From positions 62,001 through 126,000 of the forward strand of contig DF236976.1 of assembly GCA_000708835.1 (NCBI GenBank): a DNA stretch of 64,000 nt. Reading direction: 5' to 3'. How positions within the stretch are numbered: position 1 is the stretch's first letter; each line of letters opens with the position of its first letter. The DNA comes from Klebsormidium nitens (taxonomy: Eukaryota; Streptophyta; Klebsormidiophyceae; Klebsormidiales; Klebsormidiaceae). Positions 1 through 12,000 of this stretch are shown piece after piece. Made by a program: the position numbers and the translations under genes. The notes beneath the pieces were generated by a model that saw only the letters and a program-made list of their open reading frames with translations, was not told where the DNA came from and ran no database searches.

Positions 1-1260
1 GTGCAACTCGTGCAGATCCAGAAAGCGCCCCAGCGCCTCCTCCCCCGTGAAGTAGACGGGCGGCTCTGCTTTGATATGTGCATCGAGATCCTCCTGCTCA
101 ACCGTGCGCGCGCTTGGGTGGCGCCGGTGGTAATCACGAATCTGCACAAGAGAGAGGAGAGGTCCGATTGCAGAGACAGATGCGAGAGCAACGGCGAAAC
201 CGTAGACCCTTGTTCCGAGTACGGGTTTCAAGCAGTTCCGGACATAGGGGACTGCTGTCCATTGCAGTTAGCGAGTGGGTGGCAACAAACAGTGTCTTGG
301 GTGGAAACTTGCGAGACACACCCGAGTTCCTGCTTACTCCTTGGTTGAGGGGGGAGAGGCTCCGTCATTTGGACACGAGCGTGCCGTTTCGTAGAGTTGC
401 AGGGCAAGTCAAAGGCACCTCCTTCGGTCAAGCTTGCCATATAGCTGGCTCTTAGAATCAAGTTGTCAAAGGTGGTTGGGGATGCAATGTTTACCTCTTT
501 CATACGATCATAGTAGGCGCTAAAGACATTCTGGTTTTCCGCTTGCAGCCCCCCGAGGGCAGCAATCTCCTCCTTCCTGGCGCCATCCGCATCCTCGTAG
601 ATCTCAACCTGTACCCATAAACACCGGATGAGGGAAGAGGCCAACACTCCGTTGGTAACACGTCATTCTCAAAGACCGTTAGTGTGTAGTAGCTTTCGCG
701 ACTCTGCCTACTCTGCAGAAAAAGCCCACACGATTTGGAAAAACTATTATGCCTGGATTACTGGTTTGTACGGATATTTGTGCACGGGCGATCTAAGCAA
801 AAGTCCCATGCCCCGGCAACAGAACTCGATGCCTCCAACACATGAGCTTGAGTCGCAACCCATTCAGCGCAAAGACTTGCGGCTGCAAACAAGGCTGAGC
901 GGAACGAGGCCAAGCAAAGGGATGTCAGAATCGTAAAGAAATGCACCCTAATGTCAGAATTGTAAAAGAAAAAAGCAGAATGAACGGCCGGGAAAGAAAT
1001 TTTCCAGCAGCAAACAGAGACTTCATATGCAGCACAAGCAACATCTTCTGACTGGTCGTCACCAAACACGAGCAGATTCTCACCAGCTTTCCGCTCGTGC
1101 TCGCTATTGCTTCCAAGAATCCCTTGACTCGGTGCCCTTGGTATAGCTTGTCCTTGTGAGCCTGCGACTCATTTGTCAGCCAGTCCCGGGCAATTAGACG
1201 CTCTAGCTTCTCAATTTCCTCGTGGTGAGCCCGCGTCTGCTCCAGTAGGGTGGACGACAT
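1..1260 (-). CDS. SF3A3: Splicing factor 3A subunit 3 (SF3a60), 5' part
   Basis: Subunit of the SF3a complex of the U2 snRNP, needed for prespliceosome assembly in the nucleus. The first 144 residues are visible; the rest, including the C-terminal zinc finger of the family, lies left of the window. Exons (minus strand): 1260-1084, 608-495, and 141 to beyond position 1. All junctions are phase 0 with GT-AG borders. The protein starts MSSTLLEQTRAHHEEIEKLE and continues with the family blocks VEIYEDADGARKEEIAALGG, VFSAYYDRMKE, IRDYHRRHPSAR and YFTGEEALGRFLDLHEL, as in plant and animal SF3a60. The ATG at 1260 gives the conserved N-terminus of the family. It is divergent from the receptor kinase gene. 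The family assignment is from remembered conserved blocks and is firm. Confidence 0.93.
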
Positions 1261-2084
1261 GACAAATGAGAAACCAGTCCAAAGAGCGTATAGCGTGCAA
1301 TGAAGAGCTGATGAGCTCGAGAAAAGCGCCCTCCCTCATGCGTGTGCTTATTAACACCCTGACTTTTGCCCCTCCTTTGCCGGGCACCATATCATTATCC
1401 CCCCACATATTTTAGCTTGAACCTATCTAGAGCGTGGTCGAATCGGAGTCGACAAGCTAGATTGATCCCGGCGGTCCGACGCTTGATGGTATTGGTAGAA
1501 GAACCATTAACGCGGCTGGCCGCGGCCGGGCGGCCGCCCGCCAGCCTGGCAACCGACTCGACCGGTCGGATGGTCACCGGACGTCATCGTGCCGTGATCA
1601 ATATGAGTCACGTAATTAATGAAGAGGCAACTTTTTGCGGGATGATGCCCGCGACATGATGCCTCCGTGAACTGCGGAAAATATGACATGGATCCCCAAC
1701 GTCATATGAGGGACAATCTGAAAATAGAAAGGTAAAGACGACGACTGTAAAAGCCTGACGAAGAGAACTCAAAACTTTTAGATAGGACAAGATTTTGAAG
1801 CCAGGTACAAGACTGGGACTGGCAGAGCTCAATGCCCGGCGAAAATCGTTCCCAGCATTTTCGATTCGGACCCGTCTCGAGAGCATCCGCCGAGCTAGGA
1901 GCTATAAATTCAGCAGACTTTGAACCCCGCCTATATCGGCGGAACGGAAAATCTTGGGCCGATTTGGTGTCAGGCCATGGGCCATGTCAGATCGCCGGAT
2001 TCTTCGATAGGTTGTAACTTGTACGGTATCCCGATTCTCGAATCCTAGGCTCACTCCTGAGCAGGGATGCGGACAGGATTTTGC

Positions 2085-2108
2085 CCCGGGGCGCTTCTGC
2101 GCCCCGGG
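2085..2108. repeat. GC-rich hairpin, copy 1
   Basis: Perfect 10-bp stem CCCGGGGCGC (2085-2094) and GCGCCCCGGG (2099-2108) around a TTCT loop. The same core recurs at 2527-2546. Confidence 0.8.
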
Positions 2109-2523
2109 CCTTTGCCCTGGGGCGCTGGCCAGCTTCGCTGGGGCGCAGAAAGTAGTACCGGGCTCCAAATACGCCCGGTTCCCTTATCACGTGCTATATT
2201 ACGGGCCTGCATGAGACGCCTTATACTCCTCCAGAAGTTGAATTATCTATGGTACCTATTGGATCAAAACGCTACTGACTACATTTCGCTTATACAGGCA
2301 GTAGTTGCAAATATGTATAAGAAGATTTTCTCATCTGGCACAAATAGTCAGATAATGATCCAATAAAATGCTGGCAAGTAGGCACTTATAATACTGAGAT
2401 GCTCATCCAAATCGTCAGCCAGCGCTTATGGCATATGTCATCTCACCTGTAGTATAGCCTGTTCAAATTTTACCACATAAACTACCGAATATAGTCCATA
2501 TTCATGCTTAGGCCCAGATGTGC

Positions 2524-2546
2524 CCGGGGGCGCTTCTGCGCCCCGG
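2524..2546. repeat. GC-rich hairpin, copy 2
   Basis: Same TTCT loop and GCGC-based stem as copy 1, with one bulged G in the left arm. It lies in the same orientation about 440 bp downstream of copy 1, inside the candidate TIR element. Confidence 0.75.
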
Positions 2547-3090
2547 CCCTCTGCCCGAGGGCGCAGGATATTTCCCGGGGGCGCTCCGCGCCCCATTCTG
2601 CGCCCCGCCAGCACCCCTGCTCCTGAGTCCTAGCGTGCCCAATTCCACTGCCAGGGCCCAGCAGTGCCAGCACACCGCCTGAGGATGTACTTGTAGTACT
2701 AGAAGGACGACTCACTCCAAGTTCATTCGACAGTCTGAGCGTCCAGCATGCAGCAACTGCAGGATGCGAACGATGTCGGGCAGAAGGGCGCTGCTTACCA
2801 ATGCCGTGCATTCTCTAGCTTAGGTTGCAGCAGCTGAGAAACTAGCGAAGCCCCGCATTGCCTGGCTTGGACATGTTTGGCGATGACCAAAAGCTTTGGC
2901 CACAGCATTCATGGTCCGACTGGTTGATGTGACCCCGATTCTTCCGCGGATCAATTGGGGCGTTCTGCACACAAAGACTCTCATGAAAAGATAAGTGTGC
3001 CATTCCGAGAAGGCCCGTGGAACGCAGATAAACGCGAAGCTCCTGGGCGCAACGGCGGAGCTCAGAAGTAAAGCAATCACAAAGGGAGGG

Positions 3091-6000
3091 ATGGCGCTGA
3101 AGGGGTGCTGGCCCATAGTAGCATTGCTGGTGCTCCTGCTAGCTCTTCGGGTGTGCCAAGCAATCACTGAGCCAGACGAAGGTGAGGGGAGATCAAGGCT
3201 GTTCTTTCGCTGATGTAGAAAACATTCTACAAACCTCTTGATCGCGAGTGCTCTTTGTTTCTGCACTTGGTCTCTGCTGCTGTACATTGTTTACCACCCT
3301 CAGAACAGGTGCTTCTAGTGACTCGACGTCGACCTTGAAAAGGGGATTGTCTTCCAATCTTTCCGGGGAGGTGGGTGAGCATTCCCGATATGGTCGACAC
3401 AATAGTGAACATGGTGGTGGGCTTTTGCTTTTTCCAGACAATGTTGTCTCAAATTTGCTGGGAGCTTTCCCTGTTTGAATCCCTCAACCAGGGCCTGGAA
3501 GCCAGCATATCGAAAGTCCTGGCTTTATAAAATTTTACTGTCAAGTCAAGCTATATCATAACTGAACTGCTGACTCTTCGCAGAAAGTTGCAACTTTGCT
3601 TGTCTGAAGCCCTGACCAGACGTTGCAAAAGCCCATGTCTTCTTCGGTTATGAGCATTTGCTTCTGAGACTGTTCATGAAAAGATGTGTCTCAGGACACA
3701 CTAACGTTCAGGATCAAACGCCAGCATTGAGTTGTTGAAGGAGGTTGGCAATAGCATGAAAAGTTGAGCTACGAACCAGTCCCCAATATACTGACCATCA
3801 TCATGGTCAGATCTTTAAACATGAAGAAAAGTAAAGTTTAGATTGCCCTACTCAAAGGTGCTCAAACCTCAACACAACCAAGCACACGGCGTTGGCTTGT
3901 GCAATGACTTCTCTGCACAGTGGCCTCGTTGTCAGAATGCAAGTCACACACTCCAAAGCATTTGTCGAGCTCCGTTGGTAGGTAGACTTGATTTACTCTG
4001 AAATATGAAGACCTCAGCTTGCCTCTGAGCTCATGCCACTCCGAAAGCCTCAAGGCTTCCTTACGCGTCCGACAAGCCAAGCTGCAAACTTTGCCCTCAC
4101 CAAACATTGGTATATTCCCACTTAGAGCATGAGAGATACCTCAGCCTGGGCCCTGAACTATTTTTTATTTTATACTCTGCCACAATTGTCATTATCACCC
4201 AGCTCTGTTCTTTCACCCTGCCTTTATTCCCCATAATCCTAAAGTCACGGAATGGTGCCCCGACCTTTCAAAGATTTCTACAAACTGTCTGCTGATCTTC
4301 CCAATCCTACTTTGTACCACTTTGCGAAATCTGCTGAACCCCGTCCCTACCCTGCAGTGAGCGCACTCCTTGCCATGAAAGAGGGCTGGGGCAATCCTGC
4401 TTCCCTGGTTGGTTGGAACTCCTCCTCCGACCCATGTGAACAGACGTGGCGAGGCATCTTATGCAGCCCAACATCACAGAGCGGCAACCGGCGCATCACA
4501 GGGATGTGAGTCATGTATCTTCAGTGGTTTGAGAGTTCAGAATTCTGGACTTAGCGCAGGCCCAAACGTGTAGACCTTCAGTTGCCCAAGTCTTAGAGGT
4601 TGAGTCATCCATGTATCGGCAGATAGCACAAGCTTAGGGTGGAAATCGTATTCTATCATGGGTTTGATCATGTAAAAATCTGTCGACAGCGATCGCTATC
4701 TGCCCTTGCTGAGTGTCCAATCTGCATCTTCTGCTTTTGCACCTTCTACTAACATTGTCATTTTCCCGGTCTTGTCTGTGCAGCCAGCTTCCGGGCAACT
4801 TCTTCAACGGGACGCTTTCATCGGCAGTCGGTGCCTTGACCTCCCTCACCCTGCTGGACCTGAACGGAAACTTGCTCACGGGAGCCATGCCGCCCGAAGT
4901 GGGAAACCTGAGGTCGCTTCAGGTATGATAGTCAATTCTGATTCTGGTCATCTTGTAACTTTGCTTTTGACGGTCTCTGAGAAAGTTTACTCGTTGGCTG
5001 CGAGGATCGAAACAAGTGCAACTTTGGCCAGGCAGAGCAAGTCTTGCCGGCCTGCTCTGTGGTGCAGTCCAATGTGTTGCTGAATTGACAACGAGGCCTT
5101 CTCTCTTCCCTTACTCGTTGCTCCCTTCACAGCCAGCGCACTCAGAAACCTCAGACATTGGTTCTGCCGCAAAGCTCAAACCTCTCTGTTGCAGAAATTC
5201 TATCAAGTTTTTTCTCGCCAGCATCAACTCGACCGTCAGCCGAATCAAAGGCTAACAACGTAGGCCTGAACACCGCTCACTGTTTCCACCTTTTGTATCC
5301 ATGCAAGCATCACGACTCTCTTTGGAAATCCGCCCTGGGTTTCTACTTGATGATGCAGCCTAACCAAGACACACCTCTCTCGGTCCTGCAGCGTTTCGTG
5401 ATCCATGGCAACAACTTCAGCGGACCGCTTGACCCGTGGTTACCCAAATTGGCAAACCTGCGCATTGCGGATTTTGGCATGAACCGATTCAGCGGGCCTT
5501 TCCCAGACAGCATCGGCAACGCCCTCAACACCCTTCAGAACCTGTGAGCCACTTTACACTGGACGCCCTCGATACGGTCTCCGCTTGCTGCAAAAGGCTA
5601 CTGCGTTAAATTGCTGCCTTAATCTTAGAGGGTGTTTGGACCGGCTGCCCACGATGACATACGGCTGAGGGATCTTCCTTCGGTCTGAGAACTCATTTCA
5701 GCGGAGTCTGCTCTTCCAGTGCACTTACGTCGGAAGCGGACTCGGGATTGAACTCGGAAAGACGACTTCAGTCCCATGTTAGTCAGTCGCAGCTTCAGGT
5801 TACGTCTTGACAAAACTTTTGGGAGTGTCTACTTCCCCGCCTTATCTTCAAAATTTTATCATACCTCCAGGGACTGTACGCTGTGTTCGCTCTCCGGCCC
5901 CATTCCTGCCAGCGTGGGCCTCCTTAGCAGCCTCCAGATGCTCGGCCTGGGGGGTAACAACCTCACTGGAATCATCCCCCCCGAAATTGGGTCCATCGGC

Positions 6001-9000
6001 GGGCTACAGTTTCTGTAAGAATGACAAACGCTTTCTTTACACCAGTCCCCTGGAGCATAGTTCTTTCTGTGCACCTTCAGATCTCGAGGGTGCTATTGCC
6101 CTCCACAGCGCCAAGCCGCACAGTCTCTTTTTACAAGTTAACCATAAGTCGTTCAACAGATGATTCTGACGCCTTGCTGCTGTCCAGAAGTTACTAAAGG
6201 TCGGTGCCGTCTCAAGGGGTGTTGTCCGGAAGTCGGAAGAGAAGCAGAGGGAGGGCTACCTTTCTAAGTCCGGATCGGCGGCCTCCGCGTTCAACCGCAC
6301 GGCACTCGATCGGATGCATTGAAGTACAGTGTTCAAGCAAGGATGTTCTTGGTAACTCTTTACCATGCTCCGTTTTCACGTTGTTCCGCTCTTCCGGTGC
6401 AGGAACCTGCAGAACAACAGCCTCAGCGGACCCGTGCCATCCGAGCTGGCCGCTCTCACCAACCTTCAAATGCTGTGAGTGCGCCAGACTATTGACACGT
6501 GGCAACATGACAGTGGCGCTAGCATGCTTCCGCCGCATGGCTAATGGCTTTACTGCGATGTTGATGTTTTACGGTCTTTGATCAGCCCTAGTGTCGTGGA
6601 AAGCGAATAACGATGTCGAGCTCCAGAGGACTGCTTTGTAACATCGCCTCACTCAACGCCGCTTCAAATTTTGGACAGAAAAAGCGTTCTTCTGAAAGAA
6701 TACACAATCTGTTGGAAAGTCTAGAGAAGAGGGACGCACCCAAAACCTTGGCTTGGAAGCCAGGTAGACGCGTAGCCTTACCTTTTTACCCGCGAGTGTG
6801 TGTTCCTGCAGGCTCCTGGCATTCAACGACCTGACAGGACCAGTCCCCACAAGCATTCTGTCAAACCCGGCGGTCCTGGCACGGTGAGAGGTCGAGCCTA
6901 GGGCGTTACCGGAAAAATAAGGACCTAGGGAATCCGAGAAGGAAACTTTTAGAGGTCCTTACAGCGATAGGTTGAAGGTCTGATTGCAGTCTGCGGTAAG
7001 CGTCCAAGCAGTCCCGACGCTGGGTTGTTTCCGAGTTCTTGCTAGCAGTTTTTACTTGTCAGTAAAGCAAGGACCATTTGAGAGTTCGCCAATGTTGGGC
7101 TCAATGCAGACCGGCCGTGCATGCGAGACCCCCTTTTACCTTGCTTAGCTCTCCAACCCAGAACCCTCTGTAATCAGTACTCATGCCACCGAGCCTGTAT
7201 GCTCCGGTTTCTCAGCACGCGCACCATCAAACCACTGCTCTACTTTGCAACAGGTTCGACGGAAACCCTCTGTGCTCCCTTCCGGCAAACGCGCCGGTCT
7301 GTACCGGCCCAAGCCTTCCTCCCCTGGGGATGCCCCCGGGGGGACCCGGGCCCGGCTTTGGGGGGCCCGGCTTTGGGGGACCGGGCCAACCGGGGGGTGG
7401 CCCCCCAGTTGGCCCGGGAGGAGGCGCACCCGTCGTCACTGCTGCTGTGAGCCGTGCTCTGATCGCGATGAAAGCTGTCGCAAAACTTTGTGCGTTTAGG
7501 ACTAGAACTCTGTTTAGGAGTTTGGTGCTGACGATAGAAGCTGCGGACCGCGAGGCACGAGGACTACGGTTGCGCGCTTTTCCGAGCAGAAGCGCGAGGA
7601 CAGCCCTCTCCTTGAACAACAGAAGTCGCTTCAATAGGATATCATCTCAGGATCCGGCACGGTTTCTAACGCGATACCTCCTATCGCGCAGCAGATCCCG
7701 TTGCTCGACTCCTTGAAGACCAAAGTGTGGGCCAAAATCTGCGCCTTCGAAGCACTTCGGGTGCTCCAAGAACTCTGAACCGGTTTTGCATTTTGCGATA
7801 TCGCCCAGGCTCCAGCAGTCTCCCCGGCTGCAGCACCCACCCCCCTGGCAGCAGCACCTAGCCCGGTTCCATCAACCGGGGCCTCGACCGGGTCTGCAGC
7901 GGTGCCAAGCTCCTCTTCCTGGGGAGCCAACCAGAGCGAGCCGGCCAGCGCGGCGGCCGCGACTTCGACGACTCTGAGCAACAGTTTCAACCCACCCTTG
8001 ACCACGGACAGCGGTGTGAATACACTCTTTGACTTCCCTCCGTCAAATTGCTCATCTCGTTAGACGTGCCTGGTGTTCTTGATTGTCTCCTATACGACGG
8101 CAGACAGACGACGCCGGTGCTGACATATTGGAGGCTCTATCGTTAATTGCGAAGCAGAGACGAGATTGGTACGCTAGACTCGCGATATTCTTCTGCCGAG
8201 TTCCTCAACCATTCAGAAGGCTTGGGTATGGAGCGACTCTTGAAAGCGAACAGCAACAACTGCAAAGACGTTGGCAGTTGGTATGTGAAGTCATCAGAAG
8301 GTTGTTAGAGGAAGTCGCTTGCACTTTCGCAAAGCGACTGCAGATGCCACCACATGACCAACTCGCAGGTGTCGACCACGACTTTCCAGGTCACGACACA
8401 GAGGAAACATCGCCATAAATCCTCAAATTCTAAGAATGAAACAAACAAACTCCAGTACGAATCCGAACAGCAACGCTCCTCCGCGCGCGCAGGTTCCTCG
8501 TTTCCGCTGGGTGCCACGATCGGGATCATCCTGGGCGCGGCTTCGCTGGTGGCGATGTGCATCTTCTTCGCGCTGCTAGTTGTGTTCCGGCGGCGGCAGG
8601 ACAAAGAGCTGGCGGATAGCCTCAAGGGCGCGGCGCTCCTGGGCAGCGCCGGAACCGCATCGGGAAGCGCCGGAAGCGGAACCGCCCCGCCAGCCACGCC
8701 AACGTCAGGTGAGGCACCGCGGATACACGCGCGCACACCGTCCAGGTGAATTTGCCAAAGTACAAGAGCTTAAACTCGCAGCACAGCCGGCCGATCTCGA
8801 ATGATCTGCGCTCGTGGGCAGCGCGAGAATCGCCCCGCCTGCCACGCCCACCTCAGGTTACGTTACTTAACCCTTAAGGTCAGTGCGGGACAGGTTGATT
8901 CATTCAACAAAACAGGTGGGGGCGGGTGCGCAGCGCGTAAGCCTTTGGTTTGGGGTTTTCCTTAGGTCGAGGTCTATTTTTCACGGGCTCACTGTTCACT

Positions 9001-12000
9001 GAACACTGAATCGAGAGTCGGAGGTGTGTCATGTTTAGCATCGGCCGGAAACTGCCCGGTCTTCTGTCCTTGTCTCCTATCAAAGTACAGGTAGGAAGAG
9101 TCTTTTCACAGCTGACAGCGTGTAAGTTCAGTACGTCCTGATATACGTTATTTTCATTGAAGGACCGCAGATGCGCTTTCACGCGCTCCGGTCGAAGTGA
9201 GGTCTAACGAAGTGCGCGACTTTTAAATAGGGCGCTTGTGTATGTTGGAGGCACAGAGATTATGCTTTCGTGCCACAATAAAGCCAGACCCCTCTCTCTG
9301 ATTGGGGCGCACCCCTCTGCAAGCAGCACACGTAAGCGATCCCTCATAACCCGCCGTTGAATATTGTCCATCGCCCACAAAGCACGCGCACGTCCTTTCG
9401 CAGGATCCGACACGTGGAGCGACAAGCTCTTCTCGCTGACCATCGCGCCGGGCAGCCAATCCGGCTCGTCGCCGCAGACCTCCGGCGACCACGGCAAGCC
9501 GGAGCCCGCCAACCTGGTCGCCCCGCTTCTGTTTACATTCAAGGCACTGCAGAAGATGACGGACGGCTTCGACCCGGCGCGCCAGGTCGGGGAGGGCGGG
9601 TTTGGCAAGGTCTATTGGGCGCGCAGTAAGGACCGGGATGTGGCGGTCAAGCGGCTCGACAAGGACGCCGCTACGTCCGCGAAATATGTACGTTTTCCCT
9701 CTTTGGGGGTTGTGAGCCCTTGTCTCCTCTGAACGTGTTCACAATCGCCGACACGTCTTCGAGGTTTTGACTCCGTCTTGGGCACGGGCTTCAGCCCTGT
9801 CATTCCGCGAGATACACGTTTCTGTTTGTAAATTCTCGTGAAAGACACGCTTCTTCGCTTCTAATGTTTTGAAAAATGGTCAACATTTCCTTACTTTCGA
9901 AAAGAACAGAGAGCCTACGGTCGTTCGCCTTGTGGAACGATGCTCCGGCGATAGGTTTGATTCGCTAACATTCAGGAGCGAATTGACGCTCCAGCCCCAC
10001 GAGTCTCGGACGGGCATTGCTCCGATTGGTCCTAGAACCCCTCCTAATCCACCAAGTGTCAAACAGCACATGACTTGCACTTTTGCAAGTCTGATGCCAC
10101 GTGTCCCCTTCTCTGCAGGGTGAGAAGCAGTTCCGCACGGAGGTCGACGTGCTGAGCCGCATCCGGCACCCCCACCTGCTCGCGCTCATTGGCTACTGCG
10201 CCGACGGCGGCGAGCGCGCGCTCGTGTACCCGCTCATGCAGAACCACAGCCTCTTCGACCAACTGCATCGTGAGATTTCCCGTCGCTCTGATTGCCGCTG
10301 CATCTGAGGTTAGCGGCGTGCTATTTGGGTTGCCCTCGCACCGCTGCTCAGTGGGCTACGTTACACAAGTTCCGTTGTTTTTGCGGTTCGATTGATGCTG
10401 GTCTTGGCTCGTCAATGTAGCTGGAGTGACATGGTATCCAATCATTTGTGCTTCGTTAGTTTCCTTCTCAGCCGATAAGTCGGCGGGTTTGTCCAAATAT
10501 TGAACTACCGCCCTCTCTCCTGTCACTGCCTCTTCGAAGCTGCTTCGTCTCATGCCCTCCCTGTTTTCAAATCATCGCCTAAGTTTGTGTCCAAGTCCAG
10601 CCCTCTGCAGCGCAATCATCACTGTACGAATGCGGTTCGCGCAACCCTCTTCAACAACTTTTGGAGCAGTACGTAAAGACCTCCAGGCGCTTGCTCTCAC
10701 AGGGCAGTCGCCCCTCCGCTTTTCTGCAGGTGCCCCGAAGCCTTGCCCAGCTCTGGCTACGTGGCGCAAGCGCCTCACGATCGCCACCCAAGCCGCGAGC
10801 GCCCTGGCCTATCTGCACAACGAGGCTTCCCCGCCCGTCATTCACAGGTAAAGACCTAATCAGTCTTTTGGGTCTTATTTGAAGCGCTTCCGTTGAGAGA
10901 TTAATCAGTCCACGGCCAAGAGCGCTTTCACGACCATCGAGCCATCGCCATCTTTGGAAAAGAAACGCTTTTGGAAGGGCTTAACTAGTTTCGCGGAACT
11001 CGGAAGGAGTGCCGCAGTGATGGGTATATAATTGCTTTGAATATCGACTCGACTTCTTGTTTCTCGACAATCACATGTGAAAATGAGGCTTCAGAACGGC
11101 TGCAAAAGACTTCCCCTTCCTTGCAGAGACTTCACCAGCAGCAACGTATTGTTGGACGGCGGCTGGACGGCGGTAGTGTCCGACTTCGGTCTGGCCAAGC
11201 TCATGTCCAAAGCGGGCACGCCCAGTATGGTGCAGTCGACCCGCCTGCACGGCACGCTCGGCTACCTGGCGCCAGAGTAAGCGCCGGATGTCAAAATTAC
11301 TTCGTTTGGCTAAGTTGCGGTTTACAATTCTGGGTGCTTGTGTCAACTTTTGCTGCATTTATTCAGGCCTTGCAGAGTACCGAGTGGGTTCGGATTAGAA
11401 GTTGGGCAAAATCTGCAGAATGCTGTCGAGGATTGTTTCTCTATCAACGCTTACGAGGCTTGCGTTGTAAGCGAGTGCGGCAGAGCTGACTGAAAGGCCG
11501 CAGCACGGAATAAAACTAGATACGTGAAAGAACGCGCATGTTGACGACTATTTCATAACTGTGGCGCCAAGAAAGTCTACGTCGACATCAGTACCTCGGC
11601 GTGGCTTCATGCCCCGCCCATCTGAGCATCGGCCGTTCTGCTGAACTTCAAAAATGATACTTTCGGGACTGACGGTCCGTTCCCTCCCGACTGTCTGCTT
11701 GAGGTCGACGTCTTCGCACTCAGCATTTGCATCCCTCGCAGTTCTTGAGTCTTGACACCATCTTACTCTCTTCGATCCAGGTACTTGCGCGGTCACGTCA
11801 CCGTGAAGAATGACGTGTACAGCTTCGGCGTGGTCCTGCTGGAGCTGCTGTCCGGCCGCCGCGCCGCGGCGTCCGAAGAGTTCGACCTCGTCCAGTGGGC
11901 CGCTGACGTCATCGACGGGCCGCCCCCGGCGCTCCCCAAGCTGCTGGACCCGGCCGTCAAGGTGTGGCCCGTCTCATCCGTCACGTCAGCAAGAGAGGCA

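Larger units (their letters stand above)
2044..2637. repeat. Candidate TIR/foldback element with GC-rich hairpins
   Basis: The left end (about 2044-2070, CTAGGCTCACTCCTGAGCAG) and the reverse complement of the right end (about 2612-2637, CTAGGACTCAGGAGCAGG) match imperfectly, so the segment has terminal inverted repeats about 590 bp apart. Just inside each end lies a GC-rich hairpin. The two hairpins share an identical 20-mer, GGGGCGCTTCTGCGCCCCGG, at 2088-2107 and 2527-2546. More GC-rich inverted segments follow at 2118-2148 and 2570-2606. There is no coding capacity. I read it as a non-autonomous (MITE-like) element; a target-site duplication was not evident by eye. Confidence 0.5.
1261..3090. 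other. Intergenic region between divergent genes
   Basis: This stretch must hold the promoters and 5' UTRs of the SF3a60 gene (minus) and the receptor kinase gene (plus). I see no convincing exon in it. Its most obvious content is the GC-rich inverted-repeat structure at about 2044-2637, described separately. Confidence 0.6.
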
